A stretch of DNA of 64,000 bases from Helicobacter sp. 'house sparrow 1' (GTDB lineage: Bacteria; Campylobacterota; Campylobacteria; Campylobacterales; Helicobacteraceae): positions 1 through 64,000 of the forward strand of contig NZ_FZQY01000009.1 of the NCBI RefSeq assembly GCF_900199585.1, read 5' to 3'. Position numbers and translations under genes: made by a program. Below, one piece after another: positions 30,840 to 40,651 of the stretch (its first letter is position 1; each line of letters opens with the position of its first letter). Under the pieces are notes generated by a model. It worked only from the letters and a program-made list of their open reading frames with translations. It searched no databases and had not been told where the DNA came from.

Positions 30840-30871
30840 GTTTCAAAGCAGAATAAACTCGGCTTTGAAAC
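30840..30871. repeat. 10-bp inverted repeat
   Basis: GTTTCAAAGC and GCTTTGAAAC separated by 12 bases, directly next to the 30788-30831 hairpin. Two adjacent hairpins suggest a structured RNA, but strand and promoter are unclear. Confidence 0.5.
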
Positions 30872-31034
30872 ATCTTTTATTAAAGCAAACCATTCCATCT
30901 GTCTGCTCAACTTCCCTAATTCCCTATTTAAAAATTTTTTTAGAATCTCTAAAAAATATACAACAATACAATCTTGTGCCTTCTAAAATCTTGGCACTCT
31001 TAATAATACTCTTTTTTATTGACAAAAATGGATA

Positions 31035-31056
31035 AAAATACATTTATATGTATTTT
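31035..31056. repeat. 9-bp inverted repeat followed by T run
   Basis: AAAATACAT and ATGTATTTT around TTTA, followed by TTTT on the plus strand. AT-only, so a weak hairpin. Confidence 0.4.
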
Positions 31057-31282
31057 TTTTAATAAAAACATATAATTAATCAGTCTAATATACTAATTTG
31101 TCAAGATATACACATAAAATATAGAGATTTCTTGCAAAAAATCAAGCTTTTTAATTCCAATTATTTTTCACAAGAGCTTAGCTTCTCAATATAAAACCCA
31201 AAATAATATTAGGGATTTAAAAAAATATTTTTAAGGCAATAAAGATTTAAAAGCAACCTAATGGTCTTGCAAAAAAAATCCT

Positions 31283-31305
31283 ATAGTATTTTTAAAAAAT
31301 ACTAT
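31283..31305. repeat. 11-bp palindrome
   Basis: ATAGTATTTTT and AAAAATACTAT around a single A. Could be a protein-binding site or a weak hairpin; no promoter is clearly linked. Confidence 0.4.
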
Positions 31306-31957
31306 CTCTAAAATCAACCTAAAAACTTGTGATACAAAATCATATAAAAGATTTTAAAAGAGATATCCAAAAACTCCAAAAATCTTATCAGTCACAGAAT
31401 AAATTTTCCCATTTTGGAAAAATTTTAGCTTAAATCATTTTCTATGTAAAACTATCTTAGCCCTTTAGTAAAAAATCCAAAGAAGCATTAAGACACGGAA
31501 TTATTAAAAAATAATAAATAAAAAGAATCTAAACTCAAGTATAAACCTCATGATGATTTAAATTTATTTTTGATCAGATGTTTAATTTTAGGCTAAAAAG
31601 GCTCTAAAATTATAGAATTGATATAAAAAAGGCGTTTAAGCATTGATAATCAATACTTTTAAAAAATTACAATAAACTTATCATTGTTTGAATGATTTTT
31701 TATCATCTTTTTTCACAAGAAAGATTCTTTATAAAAAGAATAAACACCAAAATTACTAAAAATAGTTTTGATAGATAAAAGTAAAATATTTTTAAAAACT
31801 TAGAGATGTTTAATAACAAGCTTTTGTTTTAGTAATATTAAAAGAGAAAAAATCTGATTAAAAATTAGTTCCAAAAAAAATATCAAGCAATGATTAAACT
31901 TAAAAAAATATCTAAAAGACAGGAGAGCCTCTAAGTCCAAAAGACACTTAGGGCTAT

Positions 31958-33133
31958 TTAGTCATCTATTTTATGGCTTACAAACTTAGAGTAATTATCA
32001 ATAATCAATCCGCCCTTTCTAAAGCCAAGACCACAAGATTCATAGGCAAAGAACACATTAGGCTGATAATAAAAACCTTGATGCGTATTTAGAGTGCAAA
32101 ACTCTTGATAAATAGGTTTATGGTTTTGATAAATACCCCCATTCTTTTTTAAAATCTCCCCATTACTTTCAATAATTTCAACATTTGCACCCTCTCGACC
32201 AAATGCAGTTTTTTTTACTTGTTTTTTATTTTTTAATGGTTCAAAACTTGTTTCTAGCAACAATGGATGATTAGGAAATAAATCCCAGAGAATTTTAAGT
32301 ATTCTTTTGCTTTGAAAAAGCAATGTATAAGCAGGATTTAGAAAAATCGCTTTCTTATTTTCCATAATCTCTTGCATTAATAACGCCAGCTCTGGTTCAT
32401 CAATTGCAATATTCTCCCAAGGTATAAGCTTAAATAAAAATTCATAATTTTGATCTTTGTAAAAAACCCCCTCTGTAGAAGAAAAATTTACCTCATCAAT
32501 AAAACCAAATTCTGTATTAAACCCAACAGATTGAGCAATCTCTTGTAAGAATCTTGTGGTTCTTTCTTCTTCTATATTGCCTCCAACACTTGAAAACAAA
32601 ATCTTCCACCCTTGATATAGATTCTCAAAATTGCTTACATCTTCATTTAAAGTAATGAGTCTTTTAAAGTTTTCCCCAATACTCTCAAAAAGATTATTAA
32701 ATTGTGCGGATTCATCTAAGTTATTATATTTAAGCAATGCCCACTGCACCACTGCTGTTTCATAAAGCATTGTAGGCGTATCTGCATTAAATTCTAAAAG
32801 CTTAATAGGTGCTCCATCAATGCCTCCTGCAAAATCAAAACGACCATACAGATGCCAATGCACATCTTCTTCAAAACTCTGTTTTATCATAGGGATAAGA
32901 GAATTAGGAATATCTAATTCAAAAAACAAATCATTTTTAATCACATAGTCTGCAGCCTCAATAAACATATCATAAAGTTCATTGCCCGCCTCATAAAACC
33001 TCTCTGCTTCTTCTTTAGTAATCACCACTAGTTCATCTTCAATGTAGGGGGTATTGTCTAAATCACTATGCCAATTTAAACCAATTTCTTCTAGAACTTC
33101 TTTGCTTAAAGGATTAATTTTTTGGATTTGCAT
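31958..33133 (-). CDS. glutathionylspermidine synthase-family ATP-grasp protein
   Basis: 391 residues of the preATP-grasp family that includes the synthetase half of E. coli GspS and YgiC/YjfC. Family blocks: DVHWHLYGRFDFAGG, IKLLEFNADTPTMLYETAVVQW, IPWENIAIDEPELA, ILKILWDLFPNHP and KTAFGREGANV. The family joins a carboxylate to an amine using ATP; true glutathionylspermidine is not known in Helicobacter, so the substrate is uncertain. It follows the UPF0323 lipoprotein gene by 2 nt, as in H. pylori (HP0232/HP0233 region, from memory). Confidence 0.85.
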   Translation of the reverse strand: MQIQKINPLSKEVLEEIGLNWHSDLDNTPYIEDELVVITKEEAERFYEAGNELYDMFIEAADYVIKNDLFFELDIPNSLIPMIKQSFEEDVHWHLYGRFDFAGGIDGAPIKLLEFNADTPTMLYETAVVQWALLKYNNLDESAQFNNLFESIGENFKRLITLNEDVSNFENLYQGWKILFSSVGGNIEEERTTRFLQEIAQSVGFNTEFGFIDEVNFSSTEGVFYKDQNYEFLFKLIPWENIAIDEPELALLMQEIMENKKAIFLNPAYTLLFQSKRILKILWDLFPNHPLLLETSFEPLKNKKQVKKTAFGREGANVEIIESNGEILKKNGGIYQNHKPIYQEFCTLNTHQGFYYQPNVFFAYESCGLGFRKGGLIIDNYSKFVSHKIDD

Positions 33134-33135
33134 TT

Positions 33136-33714
33136 TCAGCTCCCTAAACTTTGAGATGAGTTATTTTTAAAAAATCCACTTTTAGCATTACTAGATGGGG
33201 TTTTTGTAGCACCTGCACCTGAACTTTTAAAGCTATTTTTACTGCGCTCATAAGCTTGGGGGGACTTGTAACCTCTTTGTTGATTTTGTTGATAATTTGG
33301 GTTATTAAAAAGCTTATTACCAATATAACTCCCTAAAATTGCCCCAGCAGCACTAGCAAGTAATGCCCCACCTAAACCTAATCCTTGGGAGCTCCCTGAT
33401 GTCAATTCACTAGTATTATTATCAATTTTTCTTTCTTCCTCTTTTATTAGTGCATCAACCTCGCTTTGACTCAAAACCCTTTCATTGCCATCTTTATCTC
33501 TAACTACGACATGTGTCGTGTTACTTGGATATTCCTCTAAGATTCTATAGCTTCCATCATTTTGCTCTTCTAACAATACAAATGCACCTTTTTTGATACT
33601 TTGAGATTGATATACGTCTTGGTTATTATTATCACATCCCTGTAAAGCAAATACCACCATTGCGCTTAACCCACCAATTACTGCAAAATCTTTAATCTTT
33701 CTTAGATGTCTCAT
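33136..33714 (-). CDS. UPF0323 family lipoprotein
   Basis: 192 residues. Lipoprotein signal peptide with lipobox FALQGC, modified Cys about 27. The middle has a conserved stretch [22 protein letters not shown] glycine-rich hydrophobic segment ([23 protein letters not shown], about 112-134) resembles a glycine-zipper motif. The tail is Ser/Asn-rich. Function unknown. Likely co-transcribed with the ATP-grasp gene downstream. Confidence 0.8.
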   Translation of the reverse strand: MRHLRKIKDFAVIGGLSAMVVFALQGCDNNNQDVYQSQSIKKGAFVLLEEQNDGSYRILEEYPSNTTHVVVRDKDGNERVLSQSEVDALIKEEERKIDNNTSELTSGSSQGLGLGGALLASAAGAILGSYIGNKLFNNPNYQQNQQRGYKSPQAYERSKNSFKSSGAGATKTPSSNAKSGFFKNNSSQSLGS

Positions 33715-33737
33715 AGTTTTTATATCCTCTTTATATC

Positions 33738-34820
33738 TTAATACTCTTGCAATTCATTATAAAGACTATCCCTTTCAATAGCCCTAAAACCTGCATTTTT
33801 TATTTGAGAGATCAATTCCTCTTTTTTCACACCATTTTTACTTTCCGCACCACCTGCTGATTGGATTGATTCATTTTCAATTGTGCCATCCATATCATCT
33901 GCGCCAAATTCTTGCGCAACTAGGGCAAGATTTAAAGATAAACTTGCCCAATAAGCTTTAATATGTGGGATGTTATCCAATAGGATTCTTGCTATGCTAA
34001 TTGTCTTTAAAATTTCTTGACCGCTTAGAGGATTTTTAATTTTCAAAAAATTATTCTGATTTTGATAAACAAGTGGGATAAATGCATTAAAACCACCTCT
34101 TTTTGACTCTACAATATTTTTATCTTGTTGCAAATCTCTTAAACGCAATATATGGTCAATGCGATTTTCCCTACTCTCAACATGTCCAAACAACATCGTA
34201 CAATTACTCATATATCCCATTTGATGCCAATATTGATGGATTTCAAGCCAACGAGCTGACTTAACTTTTCCCTTGCAGATATATTCCCTAACCTTTTCAT
34301 CAAAAATCTCTGCTCCTCCTCCAGGCATAGAATCCACTCCAACCTTTGCCATATCCTCTAGCACCTTTTGATAGCCTTTTTTAAACTTTCTATCAAGATA
34401 ATCTACTTCTGCTGCAGTCATTGCTTTAAGATGAATTTGTGGTAAGGCTTTCTTGATTGCACTAAACATATCAAGATACCACTCATAAGAATAATTAGGG
34501 CTATGTGCAGATACAATATGCACTTCCTTTGCTCCCCTTTCATAAGCATTCATCACTTGTAAAACTATTTCATCAATACTCATTTCATAAGAATTAGGAT
34601 TCTTTCTGCTTGCTGAAAAAGCACAAAACTTACAAACATCTGCACAAATATTTGTAGGATTAATATGTCTATTGATATTAAAAAATACCTTATTGCCATA
34701 TTTTTTTCTTCGTATTTCATCTGCTACTTGAGCCAATGTAAAAATATCATAATCATAAAGCTTGCTTAGCTCTTGAATACTTAAGTTTTCCTTTTTTAAA
34801 ACCCTATCTAATAAACTCAT
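33738..34820 (-). CDS. mqnE: aminodeoxyfutalosine synthase
   Basis: 360 residues from ATG 34820, one base after the moaA stop and preceded by AGGTGG; the frame stays open 16 codons further upstream inside moaA. Radical SAM motif CADVCKFC, with [18 protein letters not shown] as the MqnE-type cluster context. MqnE joins SAM with the MqnA product in the futalosine pathway to menaquinone. MqnC is a related family, but the [20 protein letters not shown] block fits MqnE best. mqnA and ubiE/menG are elsewhere in the window. Confidence 0.88.
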   Translation of the reverse strand: MSLLDRVLKKENLSIQELSKLYDYDIFTLAQVADEIRRKKYGNKVFFNINRHINPTNICADVCKFCAFSASRKNPNSYEMSIDEIVLQVMNAYERGAKEVHIVSAHSPNYSYEWYLDMFSAIKKALPQIHLKAMTAAEVDYLDRKFKKGYQKVLEDMAKVGVDSMPGGGAEIFDEKVREYICKGKVKSARWLEIHQYWHQMGYMSNCTMLFGHVESRENRIDHILRLRDLQQDKNIVESKRGGFNAFIPLVYQNQNNFLKIKNPLSGQEILKTISIARILLDNIPHIKAYWASLSLNLALVAQEFGADDMDGTIENESIQSAGGAESKNGVKKEELISQIKNAGFRAIERDSLYNELQEY

Positions 34821-34821
34821 T

Positions 34822-35793
34822 CTAGCCACCTGTATAATAAAAAGCTCGTGCGGACACTTTATCTGCATCCATTGTGTTATCCCACTGATTTTTTTCTGGC
34901 TTATTATATACTGCTTGTTCTAATACCGCCTTAAGCTTTTGTGGATTTTTAGAAAGTAATGCTTCTTTTGCATCCACACTATCTTGATAATACAAACAAG
35001 GACAAATCACTCCATCTGCTGTTAGTCTTATCCGATTGCAAGATTGACAAAAATCATCATTATGAGGTGCAATAATTCCAAATTGGTAGCCATCCTCGCA
35101 AGCATAAAGCTTTGCAGGCCCCATAGCTTTTTCTTCTAAAGCCTTAAAGGAGTATTTTGTTTTTATAATTTCTAAAATATCTTTTTCTTTTAGACCTATG
35201 AGCTGATGATTTGCATGAGTATTCTCCATAAACTCAATAAATCTAATCATAATACTTCGCTTTTTGGCAAAGTCAAATAAATCCAATATTTCATCATCAT
35301 TAATATTTTTCATCACAACCGTATTAATCTTAAGCCCAAAATTACACTTTAATGCTTCCTCAATCCCACCTAAAATATTATTTAAGGCATCTTTTTTTGA
35401 AATTTTCATAATCTTATGTGCTTGCAAGGAATCTAATGAGAGATTGATGCGATTTAACCCCGCTTCTTTGAGGATTTTTGCACTCTTTTGTAGTAAAAAA
35501 CCATTTGTGGTTAATACAATTTGCACTTCTTTGGAATACTGTCTTAAAGCACTAATAAAATCTGGAAGATCTTTTCTTAAAAGAGGCTCTCCTCCTGTAA
35601 TGCGTATTTTTTTTATTCCATTATCAATAGCAACCTGCAAAAATTTTAAAACATTATCTAAAGGTATATACTCATCATTGTCAAAGGCATCAAAAGGAGT
35701 GTTTGGCATACAATATTGACACCTAAAATTACATTGTCTTGTTACAGACACCCGAATATAGTCTATAGTTCTTCCAAAAGTATCCTTAAGCAT
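34822..35793 (-). CDS. moaA: GTP 3',8-cyclase, molybdenum cofactor step 1
   Basis: 323 residues. Radical SAM enzyme starting molybdopterin synthesis from GTP. N-terminal cluster CNFRCQYC (21-28) and C-terminal substrate cluster [18 protein letters not shown] are present. The C-terminus ends in YYTGG, where most MoaA proteins end with a GG required for activity. Divergent from mobA, the last cofactor step, and needed for NapA. Followed by mqnE with a 1-nt gap. Confidence 0.96.
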   Translation of the reverse strand: MLKDTFGRTIDYIRVSVTRQCNFRCQYCMPNTPFDAFDNDEYIPLDNVLKFLQVAIDNGIKKIRITGGEPLLRKDLPDFISALRQYSKEVQIVLTTNGFLLQKSAKILKEAGLNRINLSLDSLQAHKIMKISKKDALNNILGGIEEALKCNFGLKINTVVMKNINDDEILDLFDFAKKRSIMIRFIEFMENTHANHQLIGLKEKDILEIIKTKYSFKALEEKAMGPAKLYACEDGYQFGIIAPHNDDFCQSCNRIRLTADGVICPCLYYQDSVDAKEALLSKNPQKLKAVLEQAVYNKPEKNQWDNTMDADKVSARAFYYTGG

Positions 35794-35855
35794 TTCTCTA
35801 CCTCTAAATATATAAAAATATATAACGGTTTTTTTCTAAATTGCCGATAAAATCC

Positions 35856-35861
35856 TATAAT
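35856..35861 (+). promoter_or_regulatory. -10 box of mobA-flhB
   Basis: TATAAT, predicted start near 35868 and leader about 29 nt. Confidence 0.5.
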
Positions 35862-35896
35862 CATACAATTATTTTTTTAATCAAAAAGGGTGTGGA

Positions 35897-36448
35897 ATGC
35901 AAATTCCTTGTGTTATTTTATGCGGAGGAAAAAGTTCTAGAATGGGAAGAAATAAAGCCTTATTAGCTTTTAAAAACCAAACACTTTTGCAATATCAATT
36001 TTCTAAAATGTCTTCTTTATTTCAAGATGTCTTTATCTCCTCTAAAGTTCCTTATTTTAATCTTCCAGCCCTAATTGAAGAGGATAAAACTTTTTCTCCA
36101 CTTATTGGAATTTTGAATGCATTTCAACAACTAAAAGCCAAAAAGATTTTCTTTATCTGTGTAGATACTCCTTTTATAACAAAATCTAATATTTTAAGTC
36201 TAATCAATTCTTTACCATCTCTATCAGATATACACTTTGCAAAAACCCCAAACAAAGAGCATTTTTTAACTTCAATTTGGGATATCAATACAATGCCATT
36301 AATCCAACAAGCACTAGTTCATCAAGAATATAAAATTTCAAAAATATTTCAAAAATGCATCACAAGTTTTTTTACATATAATGAGGAAAAAAATTTTTAC
36401 AATCTCAACACACAAGAAGATTATCTCAGTGTTTTAAAAGGAAGTTAA
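35897..36448 (+). CDS. mobA: molybdenum cofactor guanylyltransferase
   Basis: 183 residues. Attaches GMP to molybdopterin to give MGD, the form NapA binds. N-terminal nucleotide loop ILCGGKSSRMGRNKALL and CVDTPFI (metal-binding Asp) are typical. Shorter than E. coli MobA (194). Three bases before flhB, so co-transcribed, an order shared with H. pylori HP0769/HP0770. Confidence 0.93.
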   Translation: MQIPCVILCGGKSSRMGRNKALLAFKNQTLLQYQFSKMSSLFQDVFISSKVPYFNLPALIEEDKTFSPLIGILNAFQQLKAKKIFFICVDTPFITKSNILSLINSLPSLSDIHFAKTPNKEHFLTSIWDINTMPLIQQALVHQEYKISKIFQKCITSFFTYNEEKNFYNLNTQEDYLSVLKGS

Positions 36449-36451
36449 TAG

Positions 36452-37522
36452 ATGGCTGATGAGCAAGAAAAGCAAGAAGCCCCCTCTGCCAGAAAGATAC
36501 AAAAAGCTAGAGAAGAAGGAAATGTTGCAAAAAGCCCTGAAGTAGTAGCTTTCTTAAGCTTTATTACAGGCTGTTTTGCCATCTTTGCATTCTTCCCTTT
36601 TTGGCTTGATAAACTAAAAAAAATCTATATTAACTGTTTGGAATTTTTTTTAAGTGATTTTAGTCTAAATAATATATTTAACCTTTCTTTAAGCATTCTG
36701 TGGAATCTGGGCCTTATTCTTTTACCTATTTTTCTTATCCTAATGCTTGCAGGAATTATAGGAAATATTGCACAATTTGGTTTTCTACTTACACCAAAAG
36801 TCATTGCCCCAAAGCTTAATAAAATAAATCCTATAAAGGGTTTTAAAAATCTTTTTTCCCTAAAAAAAGTATTAGATGGTTTATTAATCACACTAAAAGT
36901 TTTGATTGCCTTTATCCTCGGAGGGTTTTTAATCCTTTCTTTCTTACAGCAAATACCAAATACTGCAATGCTAAATATTTTTTCACAAATGGTTTGGATT
37001 AAAAATAAAGCATTAATACTGATTGCTGTTTTATTGGTTTTGTTTCTTGTAATGGCAATATCAGATTTTTTAATTAAAAGGTATCAATACATAAAATCCC
37101 TACGTATGAGCAAACAAGAGGTCAAGGATGAATATAAGCAACAAGAAGGAAACCCTGAAATCAAGGCTAAAATCCGCCAAATTATGATGAAAAATACAAT
37201 GGGTAAAATGATGAAAGCCATACCATCAGCTGATGTAGTCATCACCAATCCAACACACTATGCAGTTGCCCTAAGGTTTTCAGAAAAAGACCCTGCCCCT
37301 GTTGTCGTGGCTAAAGGGATCGATCATCTTGCTATTAAGATCAAAGGTATTGCAAGGGAACATAACATAGAGATTGTAGAAAATCCAAAGCTAGCCCGAG
37401 CCCTTTATAGCCAGGTTGATCTAGAAGAGCCAATCCCTGTAAGCCTATTTGAAGCTGTAGCCATTATTTTTGCACAAGTTGATTCCATACGAAAAAAATA
37501 TAATCAATCAACCCAAAATTAA
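36452..37522 (+). CDS. flhB: flagellar export apparatus protein FlhB
   Basis: 356 residues. Four membrane spans (about 28-50, 75-105, 140-165, 185-205) are followed by a cytoplasmic domain with the autocleavage motif NPTH (TNPTHYAVAL, about 266-269). FlhB switches the flagellar type III exporter from hook to filament substrates. The N-terminal ARKIQKAREEGNVAKSPE is typical. The 3' end overlaps the convergent transporter gene by 15 bp. Confidence 0.97.
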   Translation: MADEQEKQEAPSARKIQKAREEGNVAKSPEVVAFLSFITGCFAIFAFFPFWLDKLKKIYINCLEFFLSDFSLNNIFNLSLSILWNLGLILLPIFLILMLAGIIGNIAQFGFLLTPKVIAPKLNKINPIKGFKNLFSLKKVLDGLLITLKVLIAFILGGFLILSFLQQIPNTAMLNIFSQMVWIKNKALILIAVLLVLFLVMAISDFLIKRYQYIKSLRMSKQEVKDEYKQQEGNPEIKAKIRQIMMKNTMGKMMKAIPSADVVITNPTHYAVALRFSEKDPAPVVVAKGIDHLAIKIKGIAREHNIEIVENPKLARALYSQVDLEEPIPVSLFEAVAIIFAQVDSIRKKYNQSTQN

Positions 37523-38875
37523 AGCACCCACCAATCCAAAAACTAAAAGTGGAATATTAAAGGCAATAAATGTTGGAACACAGGTATCCCAAATATGGTG
37601 ATGTTTTCCATCAGCATTTAAACCCATTGTGGGACCAATTGTTGTATCAGCAGCAGGAGAACCTGCATCCCCCAAGGCTCCAGCAATCCCTAAAAGTAAA
37701 ATTGTAGCAGGCACTCCAAAACCAAGTTCAATACACAAAGGACAATAAAAGGTGGCAATGATAGGCAATGTTCCAAATGAAGTTCCAATACCCATTGTAA
37801 CAAGTAGCCCAACAAGAAGCATCAAAAGGGCACCACCAAACTTGCCTCCTACCATTGTTGCAATTGATTCTATTAGCTCTTTCACCCCACCTGTGGAATC
37901 TAAAACTGCTCCAAATCCGGAGGCAACAAGCATTATAAATGCAATAAATGCCATTGAAGTTACCCCATCCTCTACAATCTTATCCATACTTTCCCATTTT
38001 ATAACTTTAAACAAGATCATAGATACCACTCCAACAAAGGATCCAAGTGGCAATGAAGAAGTAAAAACTTGCACAAAAAATGCAATACCTGCACTCAATA
38101 ATGCTAAATAATCTTTTTTTTCTAGTTTTACATCTTTTAAAATCTCAAATTTCTCTTCTACCTGCTTTGAATCATACTCTCGTGGTCTAGAATACAAAAT
38201 CACAATTGCAATCACTAGTCCTACAAACATTGCTAAACCACCTATCCACATCACACTTGCAATATCTAGGATACTAACCTCAATACCTCTTTTTAGCATC
38301 TGCTCCTTAATGATTGTATGATAAATCAATCCAAAACCAACAGGAATACAAACATAAGGTGCTTCTAATCCAAAGGCTAAAGCACAGGCAACAGCTCTTC
38401 TATCAAGCTTCATCAGATTCATTACTCCCAAAAGAGGAGGGATAAGAATAGGGATAAAAGCAATATGGATTGGGATAAGATTTTGGGAAAAACACGCAAT
38501 AAAAGCAATCAAAAAACAAAATAGCGTTGTTTTTTTATTAATCCACAAAGAGATTTTATAGATCAAGACTTTGGTTAAGTTCCCCTTGCTAATAGCAATT
38601 GCTAAAATCCCTAGAAATACATAGCTTAAGGCAGTTTCAAGATTTCCACTCATTCCTTGAATCATTACTTTCATTGTATCCACAATCAAATCTTGAAGGG
38701 TTTTTAAATTTGCACCCAATGCATCCAAACTCCAATTTTGTAGTTTTTGAATTTGCGAAACAACACCAGCAACAAGAGAAGCCACGACTATAGACAAAAA
38801 AACATTAAAACGTAATAAACAAAGCAATATCATCACAAAAATGGACAACACTGCTGAATTAGTCAAAAATAACAT
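37508..38875 (-). CDS. Na+/H+ antiporter-family (NhaC-like/YuiF-type) transporter
   Basis: 455 residues with about 11-12 hydrophobic spans. Conserved block AGALGDAGSPAADTTIGPT near the C-terminus and MGIGTSFGTLPII are characteristic of the Na+/H+ antiporter family that includes B. subtilis YuiF, suggested to transport amino acids. Substrate cannot be read from sequence. Corresponds in position to H. pylori HP0758, next to the amidase HP0757. Confidence 0.8.
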   Translation of the reverse strand: MLFLTNSAVLSIFVMILLCLLRFNVFLSIVVASLVAGVVSQIQKLQNWSLDALGANLKTLQDLIVDTMKVMIQGMSGNLETALSYVFLGILAIAISKGNLTKVLIYKISLWINKKTTLFCFLIAFIACFSQNLIPIHIAFIPILIPPLLGVMNLMKLDRRAVACALAFGLEAPYVCIPVGFGLIYHTIIKEQMLKRGIEVSILDIASVMWIGGLAMFVGLVIAIVILYSRPREYDSKQVEEKFEILKDVKLEKKDYLALLSAGIAFFVQVFTSSLPLGSFVGVVSMILFKVIKWESMDKIVEDGVTSMAFIAFIMLVASGFGAVLDSTGGVKELIESIATMVGGKFGGALLMLLVGLLVTMGIGTSFGTLPIIATFYCPLCIELGFGVPATILLLGIAGALGDAGSPAADTTIGPTMGLNADGKHHHIWDTCVPTFIAFNIPLLVFGLVGALILG

Positions 38876-38877
38876 AT

Positions 38878-39744
38878 CTAATCACAATACCTCTTTAAAA
38901 TCTCACCATAGTTATCAATACGCCTATCTCTTAAAAATGGCCATATTCTCCTAACTCTTTCACTTTGCTCTTTGTCAATCTCAACATAAAGCACTTCTTC
39001 CTTATCCACAGTAGCCTGTGCTAAGAGTTCTCCTTGAGCTCCAAAAGCAAATGATGAACCCCAAAATAAAATTCCTCCACCTGCTTTATCTGCTTCAAAA
39101 CCTACACGGTTGATACTTAAAACAGGAATACCATTGGCAACAGCATGGCCTCTTTGAACAGCAATCCAAGCATCTCTTTGCCTAGTTTTTTCTTCAAGAC
39201 TATCAGATTCAAACCATCCAATTGCTGTGGGATAAATTAAAACTTCAGCACCTTTTAAAGCCATAATACGTGCTGCTTCGGGATACCATTGATCCCAACA
39301 TACCAAAACCCCTAACTTTCCCACACTTGTCTTAATGGGTTCAAAACCCAAATCACCTGGTGTAAAGTAAAACTTTTCATAAAAGTTTGGATCATCTGGT
39401 ATGTGCATCTTTCGATATTTGCCTGCAAGAGTGCCATCTTTTTCAAAAACCACTGCGGTATTATGATAAAGACCGGCACTGCGCTTTTCAAATAAGGAAG
39501 CAACCAATACAACTTGGTGTTTTTTTGCCAAATCAGAGTAAAAAGCAAGATCTTCTTGGAAATATCCCCCCAAGTCAAAGGTTTCCACCTCTTCTTCTTG
39601 ACAAAAATACTGCGTATTGTGCAACTCTTGTAAAAGCACTAAAACTGCACCATTTGATGCACTCTCCTCAATCTTTGAGGCAATAAACTCCATCGTATCT
39701 TTTCTAGTATTCTTAAAAGAATGTTGTATCAGGGCAACTTTCAT
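38878..39744 (-). CDS. aguB: N-carbamoylputrescine amidase-like nitrilase
   Basis: 288 residues from ATG 39744. Carbon-nitrogen hydrolase with an intact triad: Glu in LLQELHNTQYF, Lys in GKYRKMHIPDD and Cys in LVCWDQWYPEAAR. The LHNTQYFCQ and WDQWYPEA contexts match AguB, which converts N-carbamoylputrescine to putrescine. H. pylori HP0757 was annotated as a beta-alanine synthetase homologue. The TGA of the upstream acidic-protein gene abuts its start. Confidence 0.85.
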   Translation of the reverse strand: MKVALIQHSFKNTRKDTMEFIASKIEESASNGAVLVLLQELHNTQYFCQEEEVETFDLGGYFQEDLAFYSDLAKKHQVVLVASLFEKRSAGLYHNTAVVFEKDGTLAGKYRKMHIPDDPNFYEKFYFTPGDLGFEPIKTSVGKLGVLVCWDQWYPEAARIMALKGAEVLIYPTAIGWFESDSLEEKTRQRDAWIAVQRGHAVANGIPVLSINRVGFEADKAGGGILFWGSSFAFGAQGELLAQATVDKEEVLYVEIDKEQSERVRRIWPFLRDRRIDNYGEILKRYCD

Positions 39745-39747
39745 CAA

Positions 39748-39957
39748 TCACTCATCTTCATAATCAGAATCTGGATTTTGATAATCATCATCATCATATC
39801 CATTATAATACCTATCCTCACTGGCATCATCATTGCTATAATCTTCTTCATCTTCATCAAATATATCGTCTTCAAACAAAAAGACTTTTAATTTCTGCAA
39901 ATCCTCATAAAAACCTTCTAAAAAATTTCTCTTTAAAAAATTTTCTTGCAAAATCAT
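39748..39957 (-). CDS. small protein with a highly acidic tail
   Basis: 69 residues. The N-terminal half (about 1-28) is an ordinary amphipathic sequence; the rest is almost entirely Asp, Glu, Tyr, Asn and Ser (FEDDIFDEDEEDY, DDDDYQNPDSDYEDE). Probably disordered and strongly negative. Sits between aguB and tcdA, the position of HP0756 in H. pylori, so likely real. Function unknown; could bind cations or basic proteins. Confidence 0.65.
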   Translation of the reverse strand: MILQENFLKRNFLEGFYEDLQKLKVFLFEDDIFDEDEEDYSNDDASEDRYYNGYDDDDYQNPDSDYEDE

Positions 39958-39962
39958 AGTAT

Positions 39963-40628
39963 CTACCTCTCCCTATTTTTTTCTAAAATATCTTTAATAA
40001 CTTCACTGCCTATTTGCAAACCAAAACTAGCAGTAACTGCACTAAAACTACCCAAAACTTTACATTTTGGCTCTTCTGGACTAAAAACTGCTTTAAATTT
40101 TCCCTTAAAATTATTTTTTTTAAGAATCTCTTTTAATTTTCTTCCAAATCTATCACCATATATGTTCCAAATTTGATCTACCTTTATATTTAAAGGATCA
40201 ATTTTTTTTGCACTCCCTGTTGAACTGATATAGCTTCCATAAGGGAATTGCATACAACGCTTTGCTAATAAAACCTTTGCTGGAATATCATCAATTGCAT
40301 CAATCACATAATCATAGGCTTCAAAATCAAAATCTTGTATAAAATCATTATCCACAAGAGCTTGTATTGGGGTAATCCCTTGATACATATCTGCCAAGAC
40401 CTCAACCTTTGCTTCTCCAACTCTGTGAGACCCTAACTGACGATTTTGATTTGTAACATCAAAAATATCTTTATCCACAATTGTAATTTTTCCAATTCCA
40501 ACGCGATAAAGACAATCCAGGGCAAAGCCCCCTACTCCACCTACACCAAAAATTACTACACTTTTTTTTCTAAATACCTCAAGATTTTCACCAAATAAGA
40601 ATCTTGTTCGAGTAAATCTATCCTCCAA
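39963..40628 (-). CDS. tcdA: ThiF/E1-like tRNA threonylcarbamoyladenosine dehydratase
   Basis: 221 residues. N-terminal DRFTRTRFLFG and nucleotide loop FGVGGVGGFALDCLYRVGIG match TcdA/CsdL (YgdL), which cyclises t6A in tRNA to ct6A using ATP. DNQNRQ-like TNQNRQLGSH and DAIDDIPAK are conserved. Often called MoeB in Helicobacter, but the RFTRT start favours TcdA. The start is TTG at 40628; no suitable ATG exists nearby. Confidence 0.82.
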   Translation of the reverse strand: MEDRFTRTRFLFGENLEVFRKKSVVIFGVGGVGGFALDCLYRVGIGKITIVDKDIFDVTNQNRQLGSHRVGEAKVEVLADMYQGITPIQALVDNDFIQDFDFEAYDYVIDAIDDIPAKVLLAKRCMQFPYGSYISSTGSAKKIDPLNIKVDQIWNIYGDRFGRKLKEILKKNNFKGKFKAVFSPEEPKCKVLGSFSAVTASFGLQIGSEVIKDILEKNRER

Positions 40629-40651
40629 AATCTAACCTACCCAAAAAAAGT

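Larger units (their letters stand above)
30575..31957. other. 1.4-kb gene-free, hairpin-rich stretch
   Basis: No reading frame longer than about 30 codons has a start and ribosome binding site. The base composition is very AT-rich with many A and T runs. Several perfect inverted repeats are listed separately. I see no tRNA, no insertion-sequence ends and no type I toxin (AapA-like) peptide. It may hold small RNAs or be remains of a lost gene. Confidence 0.6.

Noticed and set aside
30575-31957. Type I toxin peptides or a tRNA in the gene-free stretch
   Set aside because: Short frames of 15-28 codons exist on both strands, but none has a ribosome binding site or the AapA-like basic/hydrophobic pattern. 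No cloverleaf was visible.
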